DNA of 64,000 bases. Origin: Herbaspirillum sp. alder98. GTDB lineage: Bacteria; Pseudomonadota; Gammaproteobacteria; Burkholderiales; Burkholderiaceae_D. Made by a program: the position numbers and the translations under genes. How positions within the stretch are numbered: the first letter of the stretch is position 1; every line of letters starts with the position of its first letter. The stretch covers positions 1 through 64,000 of the forward strand of contig NZ_JAIUCY010000003.1 of NCBI RefSeq assembly GCF_020179755.1. Reading direction: 5' to 3'. Positions 60,051 through 64,000 of this stretch are shown here, piece by piece. The notes under the pieces are model-generated. The model had not been told where the DNA came from, did not search any database, and saw nothing but the letters and a program-made list of their open reading frames with translations.

Positions 60051-60476
60051 CTACAAACCGTATCGCGCAATTACCTCCTGCGCTTCCTTTAAGTGTTCTG
60101 GATACTTCTTACCAATATTTTCCAGGGCAAGACGTATGTAATAACGCACTTCCTTCACCGTATAGTAGGCGGTATCTGGTTCGATATCACTTACGTCCGC
60201 AAGAGCCCAGCAGCGGAAGAGTTGCTCGCCATTTTCATTATAGAAAAAACCACCTGTTTCATCGTTATTACCATCAATTTCCCAGCCCGGATCACCGCCG
60301 CAATATCCTCCGCCCTTTGGTACAGAATTTGGATGAATCAGAATACCGTCCAAGTAACGATCAAGAGGTGGCAACCCTGCGTAAAGAGAAAATCTGATGC
60401 AATAAAACAAAAGCTCCAGTCGATCTCCCACATTTAAAGGCGGCAGAAAGTCACTTACTCTGCGCGGATAATTCAT
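60051..60476 (-). CDS. Probable immunity protein C
   Basis: This is a 141-residue protein from the ATG at 60476, where AAGGAG gives a strong ribosome site. It is acidic and aromatic-rich, with no membrane segment; blocks include DFLPPLNVGDRLELLFYCIRF and YYTVKEVRYYIRLALENIGKKYPE. Its start overlaps the stop of the preceding fragment (ATGA), the arrangement expected of a toxin tail and its immunity gene. I do not recognise the family; the immunity role is inferred from context. Confidence 0.6.
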   Translation of the reverse strand: MNYPRRVSDFLPPLNVGDRLELLFYCIRFSLYAGLPPLDRYLDGILIHPNSVPKGGGYCGGDPGWEIDGNNDETGGFFYNENGEQLFRCWALADVSDIEPDTAYYTVKEVRYYIRLALENIGKKYPEHLKEAQEVIARYGL

Positions 60477-60655
60477 TTCACTCCTTTCGGCCACAATGGG
60501 AAAACTGTCTTAATCGTTCTTGTCGTCTCGTTTGCGGGAACATAAAAACTAATGCCATTAATTTTTATGTATTGGTCTACTACCCCATCAATTTGGTACT
60601 GAATCATCCCTAGAGCTGGACTCAACCGTTTTGGATGTAACTCAACAAACCAGCC
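60473..60655 (-). pseudogene. Toxin C-terminal fragment C (60 aa, no start)
   Basis: An open frame between two stops reads GWFVELHPKR, LSPALGMIQYQIDGV and on to FPLWPKGVK, and its TGA overlaps the immunity gene start. It has no credible start at its left edge and overlaps the end of immunity gene B in another frame, so it looks like a truncated tail. The GMIQYQIDG...KINGI segment has a diverged copy at 61337-61405. Confidence 0.5.
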
Positions 60656-60941
60656 TTAAATAGCGTTCGCAGTCTGCTCTCAAACGATGTGCAGTGTTTT
60701 CATTCGGGCACTCCAAACAAAAAGTGAAAGGGTAATCTGCCCAATAAGTATTGATGAATGATTGCTGATAACTCATCCTCCCGACGCCCTCTGCTACGCC
60801 TTGGTGCCAATAGTCGAATTTCTCACCAAGAAAAATGCATAATTTCTTTTGAAATTCTGCATAGCCCCCCGAAGGCTCAAAATCGTCCAATATCAATGAC
60901 CAGCCTTCACCTATAGCATGAGGTCGAATTTGAATTTTCAT
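60642..60941 (-). CDS. Probable immunity protein B
   Basis: This is a 99-residue protein from the ATG at 60941 (MKIQIRPHAIGEGWSLILDD). Aromatic and acidic blocks follow (EKFDYWHQGVAEG, NTYWADYPFTFCLECPN). An alternative ATG at 60980 overlaps the toxin fragment by 30 bases. It follows the end of fragment B (stop at 60949) by a few bases. The family is unrecognised; the role is inferred from its place. Confidence 0.55.
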   Translation of the reverse strand: MKIQIRPHAIGEGWSLILDDFEPSGGYAEFQKKLCIFLGEKFDYWHQGVAEGVGRMSYQQSFINTYWADYPFTFCLECPNENTAHRLRADCERYLRLVC

Positions 60942-60948
60942 CTTCTTG

Positions 60949-61169
60949 TCACCAACCTGGAGGCGAGAAATCGAACTCATCCCCTCCTGTTCGAGCCGTT
61001 CCGGCAGTAATTTTTGCCCATAACTTCGTCTGGGTTCGTGGTTGACCGACGCTAGCACCTAATGCATTCCCGTATGCGTTCATGTTTCTTGCTTCAAGCT
61101 CAACTAACAGTTTCATTCCGTTCAGAAGTTTGATCTGCATGGGTCCCCATATGGTGCCGAGCAGTGCCG
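60949..61169 (-). pseudogene. Toxin C-terminal fragment B
   Basis: The open frame runs out of the IS3-type fragment and ends with TGGDEFDFSPPGW. It includes MQIKLLNGMKLLVELEARNM and a Gly/Ala/Thr-rich stretch. No start or secretion region is present; the 5' part appears removed by the IS insertion at about 61170. It is followed at once by immunity gene B. The toxin nature is inferred from the arrangement. Confidence 0.45.
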
Positions 61170-61317
61170 CCGCTACCATAGACGTATTTGATTACATTGA
61201 AATTTTCTACAACCCGCTTCGTCGGCATGGTTCCGCTGGCAATCTTTCACCTGCAACATTTGAGCGGCGCTATGCATCAAACGGCTTGCGAGTGTCTATG
61301 AAACTCTAGCCGGTCCA
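61170..61317 (+). mobile_element. IS3-family orfB 3' remnant
   Basis: The plus-strand frame gives IDVFDYIEIFYN, PLRRHGSAGNLSP, ATFERRY, the C-terminal rve_3 segment of IS3-family OrfB, ending at 61309. The following GTGTCTATGAAACTCTAGCCGG (61289 onward) resembles an IS3 terminal repeat. The rest of the transposase, including DDE residues, is missing, so it is a dead fragment. It cuts the 5' side of toxin fragment B. Confidence 0.75.
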
Positions 61318-61336
61318 GAGTAATGTCCCGATTCAT

Positions 61337-61405
61337 TTAATTTCCTTCAATGCCTTTGATCTTTAAGTCCTGATCTGCAATTCCATCAGTCTGATGCTGA
61401 ATCAT
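61337..61405 (-). pseudogene. Degenerate copy of the toxin-tail module
   Basis: The frame MIQHQTDGIADQ, DLKIKGIEGN ends in a stop. It parallels MIQYQIDGVVDQ, YIKINGI of fragment C (60473-60655) in position and sequence. It lies just downstream of immunity gene A, so it looks like the leftover of a displaced cassette. Confidence 0.5.
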
Positions 61406-61442
61406 TCCCCGCGCCCGGCGCATCAGCAATCTGATCTTCCTT

Positions 61443-61910
61443 TTAAACTTCCACCATCATGAAAGGCGTTTCCCAATTCTTCGCATCCAGAGAACTAAAA
61501 ATCACTTCATCTTTTCTTTTTTTATAAAAACGGAAAACACATGTGGGCCCAAAATCGCCATGGACATAACTTAGAGTAACAACAACTGGATGGGTGAAAT
61601 TCTTGCGCCAGATACTCACGAAAGCATCAACAAATGCCCATCCCGCCTCCAGAACTCGATCATGGACAAAGTCCTCGATATGTATTTTGTTCAGCGCATA
61701 TTCATATCCACTTCTATCATGAAAAATAGTAGTTCCAATATTTGCAATTGAGGATGAAGTTTCCGGGGCCTCACTACTAAAGAAGACACACTCTTCTCGC
61801 ATTTCAAAACCCATATCAAGAAAATCCTGCAATACCGAAGGCAACTGGATAGAAGGATCTAGCTGCACCCTCATCAATTGCTCCATCGAATTTGATTTCG
61901 TAGTCTTCAT
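61443..61910 (-). CDS. Probable immunity protein A
   Basis: The 155-residue protein begins MKTTKSNSMEQLMRVQ with AAAGGAC upstream. It has mixed alpha/beta composition, with DFVHDRVLEAGWAFVDAFVSIWRKNF and a Lys/Arg-rich KKRKDE. Its ATG overlaps the stop of toxin fragment A (ATGA). The family is not recognised. The coupled start, its size and the lower GC are what one expects of an immunity gene. Confidence 0.65.
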   Translation of the reverse strand: MKTTKSNSMEQLMRVQLDPSIQLPSVLQDFLDMGFEMREECVFFSSEAPETSSSIANIGTTIFHDRSGYEYALNKIHIEDFVHDRVLEAGWAFVDAFVSIWRKNFTHPVVVTLSYVHGDFGPTCVFRFYKKRKDEVIFSSLDAKNWETPFMMVEV

Positions 61911-62310
61911 GTCCTTTTTGCTCCAAGATAGGTAAAAAGAGCTTTGTCGATTGCCCGCGCAAAATCTTTGTCTTGTAATAAATTTTGCACTGCTTTAGGA
62001 GCCAGCTCCTGAGTTTTCTGGGAGAAAAATAACTGAGTGTTTGGATCGTAATAGTATTTGTTGCCGCCATTGTCCTGATAATGAACTTGACCAGCACGCA
62101 CACCAGGAGCCGCATTTTCAACGTCAATGCGGGCCCTCCCCGGTCCTCTCCATAAAGTGAGGCTGTCAATTTCAGGGCCATTCTTCCCGAGCATCTCACC
62201 TTGATATCTAGTAGCATCAATCTTTCCGCTACTTCCGCCCTGCACAGACTGGACAATCATCACGGCGAGCATGCCTGCGGCTTGCTGAGACAAGCCAAAC
62301 CGAGCAACTA
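61907..62310 (-). pseudogene. Toxin C-terminal fragment A fused to an istA remnant
   Basis: The open frame runs on to 62395, but its first 30 or so residues are an out-of-frame reading of the istA remnant. From about 62310 the toxin part begins: ARFGLSQQAAGML, then SLTLWRGPGRARIDVEN, AGQVHYQDNGGNKYYYDPN, and a helical end (APKAVQNLLQDKDFARAIDKALFTYLG). The W-x-GP-x-R-x-DVEN...HYQ-x(4)-NKY pattern recalls polymorphic-toxin CT domains of CdiA/Rhs/WapA-type proteins. Delivery and pre-toxin regions are absent. Confidence 0.6.
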
Positions 62311-62527
62311 GTCGTGTTGCGGGAAATGCCCAGTCTGCGAGATATTTCCCGGATCGAGATGCGGTCTCTGATGCAGCAGCGTCGGATGATTCCAAGTAGG
62401 GCCACGTCTATCACTCCGTTCTCCTGCTCGCTGTCATGAGCAGGATTGTGGTCTAAACATGGGGCAACTTAGGATGCAAATTTCCTGGGAAATGCGTCTC
62501 TATCTTGCGCATTTCCTGTTTGCAACA
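62311..62527 (-). mobile_element. IS21-family left end with istA 5' remnant
   Basis: From a GTG at 62414 the frame gives IDVALLGIIRRCC, IRDRISIREISRRLGISRNT, the helix-turn-helix start of IS21 IstA, then it loses homology at about 62311. Upstream (to about 62527) lie repeated GGAAATGCGC / GCATTTCC motifs and a TGTTGCAAAC tip, as in IS21 terminal repeats. The element is truncated; the rest of istA and istB are absent. Confidence 0.7.
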
Positions 62528-62556
62528 ACCCTATCATTACAAGTTTTCAGCCCATG

Positions 62557-62588
62557 AAAAAAACCCTCACTCCTTTAGGGAGTGAGGG
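62557..62588 (-). terminator. ssb terminator
   Basis: CCCTCACTCC (62564-62573) / GGAGTGAGGG (62579-62588) with loop TTTAG; on the minus strand a run of seven Ts follows. It lies 90 bases past the ssb stop. Confidence 0.92.
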
Positions 62589-62676
62589 GTCAGTAAAAAC
62601 CGGATTAAATCTTATAGAACAGTAAGTTACGATTGAATTGACGGCATGCTGCTTTACAAAATCAATCTTGTAGGAT

Positions 62677-63213
62677 TTAGAATGGAATATCGTCGTCCAT
62701 ATCCTGGAAGTTGTTCGACGCCGGCTGACGCGCTGGCTGCTGGCGCGGCGCACTGGCGCCACCGCCGCCGCCACCTGCACCGCCACCTTGACGTGGAGCG
62801 CCGCCGCCATAGCTGCCACCACCGCCACCGCCGTAGCTGCCGCCGTCATCCATCGAACCGCCACCGCCGCCGCCACCTTGGCGACTACCCAGCATCTGCA
62901 TGGTGTCGGCGATGATTTCGGTGGTGTAGCGCTCGCCGCCGTCCTTGTCGGTCCACTTGCGGGTCTGCAGGCGGCCTTCGACGTAGATCTGCGAACCCTT
63001 CTTCAGATACTGACCGGCGATTTCGGCCAGCTTGCGGTAGAAGGTGATGCGGTGCCACTCGGTGAGTTCTTTCTTTTCACCGCTGTTCTTGTCTTTCCAG
63101 CTTTCGGTCGTGGCGACGGCAATGTTGGTAACCGCTTCGCCGTTGGGCATGTAGCGGGTTTCCGGGTCGCGCCCAAGGTTGCCGACGATGATGACTTTAT
63201 TGACCGATGCCAT
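62677..63213 (-). CDS. ssb: Single-stranded DNA-binding protein
   Basis: The 178-residue SSB has the OB-fold domain (about 1-110: [61 protein letters not shown]), a Gly-rich linker ([13 protein letters not shown] onward) and the acidic tail DMDDDIPF that binds repair partners. GGAG precedes the ATG. It is downstream of an MFS gene on the same strand, a common pairing in beta-proteobacteria. Confidence 0.97.
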   Translation of the reverse strand: MASVNKVIIVGNLGRDPETRYMPNGEAVTNIAVATTESWKDKNSGEKKELTEWHRITFYRKLAEIAGQYLKKGSQIYVEGRLQTRKWTDKDGGERYTTEIIADTMQMLGSRQGGGGGGGSMDDGGSYGGGGGGSYGGGAPRQGGGAGGGGGGASAPRQQPARQPASNNFQDMDDDIPF

Positions 63214-63230
63214 TGTTTCTCCTGAATACG

Positions 63231-64000
63231 TTAAGCCGTTACGCCTGCCGCGCGCGCGCCGCGCCGTGGCAGGTTTTTCATGTTAGCCGCGATTATAAGC
63301 CAGGACAGCGTGACTAATCCTGACAGAAAGAACACCGACGATGCCCCTAGATTTTGTTTGAGCCAGCCGCCCAGCGCACCGCCGCAGAACAGGCCCAGCG
63401 CCTGCAGCGTGTTGTACACGCCCAGCGCCGTGCCCTTGGCGTCCGGCGGCGCAATGCGCGACACCAGCGATGGCTGCGATGCCTCCAGGATGTTGAAGGC
63501 CACGAAGAACAGGAACAGCAACGCCACCAGTACCGACCAGTGCGTCACCGGATGCGAGAGCGCCGCCCAGAAACCGATCTGCACCAGCAGCAGCAGCGCG
63601 ATCGAGGCGACGAATACCTGCTTCATGCGGCCATGCCGCTCGGCCACGAACACCGGCGGCAACATCAGCACGAACGAGGCCAGCACCACCGGCAGGTAGA
63701 TCTTCCAGTGCTCGTCGACCGGAATGCCCGAATACTGCACCAGGGCGCCAGGCAGCACCACGAACATCGCCAACTGGCTCATGTGCAGCGTAAACACCCC
63801 CACATTGAGCCGCATCAGTTCGCCATGGCGCAATACCTCGCCCAGCGGCACGCGCCGGGCGCGCACCATGGGCGCCGATGGCACCAGCCAGATGACAGCG
63901 GCAATCGCCAGCAACGAGAGCACGCCGGTCAGGCTGAAGATACCGCCCATGCCGATGTGCTTGAACAGGACCGGCGACGCCACCAGCGACACCGCAAAGG
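63231..64000 (-). CDS. MFS transporter, 3' part (partial)
   Basis: About the last 255 residues are seen; the 5' end lies beyond the window. Six or more hydrophobic segments are present (for example [21 protein letters not shown] and [21 protein letters not shown]). [37 protein letters not shown] is the conserved block of the YajR-like group. The gene ends 17 bases before the ssb start. The substrate is unknown. Confidence 0.88.
   Translation of the reverse strand, partial: FAVSLVASPVLFKHIGMGGIFSLTGVLSLLAIAAVIWLVPSAPMVRARRVPLGEVLRHGELMRLNVGVFTLHMSQLAMFVVLPGALVQYSGIPVDEHWKIYLPVVLASFVLMLPPVFVAERHGRMKQVFVASIALLLLVQIGFWAALSHPVTHWSVLVALLFLFFVAFNILEASQPSLVSRIAPPDAKGTALGVYNTLQALGLFCGGALGGWLKQNLGASSVFFLSGLVTLSWLIIAANMKNLPRRGARAAGVTA

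Overview
The window looks like chromosomal DNA of a Burkholderiales bacterium, most probably Oxalobacteraceae (Herbaspirillum or a close relative). The evidence is the GC-rich coding sequence, the order rpe-gph-trpE-trpG-trpD-trpC, the ubiE...ubiJ-ubiB cluster, ptsN-hprK-rapZ, and lolB-ispE-tRNA-Gln-prs-rplY. This placement rests on gene order and protein character; no database search was run.

Layout. 1-375: promoters and boxA leader of an rRNA operon that runs leftward out of the window. 542-4741: enoyl-CoA hydratase, UspA, MltA, a small membrane protein, ApaG and Rpe. 4759-9726: gph and the trp operon, with a candidate Trp-rich leader peptide ahead of trpE. 9845-13105: an SDR oxidoreductase, a divergent LysR regulator and a DHA2-type exporter. 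13189-22261: a leftward cluster holding ubiquinone genes (ubiB, ubiJ, ubiE), a Tim44-domain protein, DUF971 and HIT proteins, and a 1333-residue flavin/Fe-S dehydrogenase. 22660-23786: a ZIP metal transporter behind a leader that encodes a 25-residue peptide and can fold into a three-way junction covering the ribosome-binding site. 23783-28510: YqaA, IlvA, QueF, PagP and PtsN. 28601-32444: HprK and RapZ, facing MutY and MutM. 32637-37924: TPR lipoprotein, LolB, IspE, tRNA-Gln, Prs and L25. 37972-47720: AraC regulator, M61 peptidase, a REP-like repeat pair and GltD/GltB. 47841-48692: a RAYT-type transposase unit bounded by inverted repeats. 48800-53795: TerC with a zinc-ribbon protein and divergent NhaR, then a LysR/MFS pair. 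53818-59549: AMP nucleosidase, asparaginase, OpgD, tRNA-Arg, a small lipoprotein and a DUF1810 protein.

The accessory core is 59600-62530. It is AT-richer and holds what I read as an array of truncated ('orphan') polymorphic-toxin C-termini, each followed by a probable immunity gene. Two of the three pairs overlap by ATGA. The array is scarred by fragments of an IS21-family istA and an IS3-family orfB. No full-length toxin or secretion gene is present. Beyond it, ssb and a partial MFS gene return to ordinary chromosome.

The most interesting items are the orphan toxin/immunity array, the ZIP leader RNA with its small ORF, the trp leader peptide, and the REP-like inverted pair with compensatory hairpins. 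Orphan intrinsic terminators also suggest small RNAs at three places.
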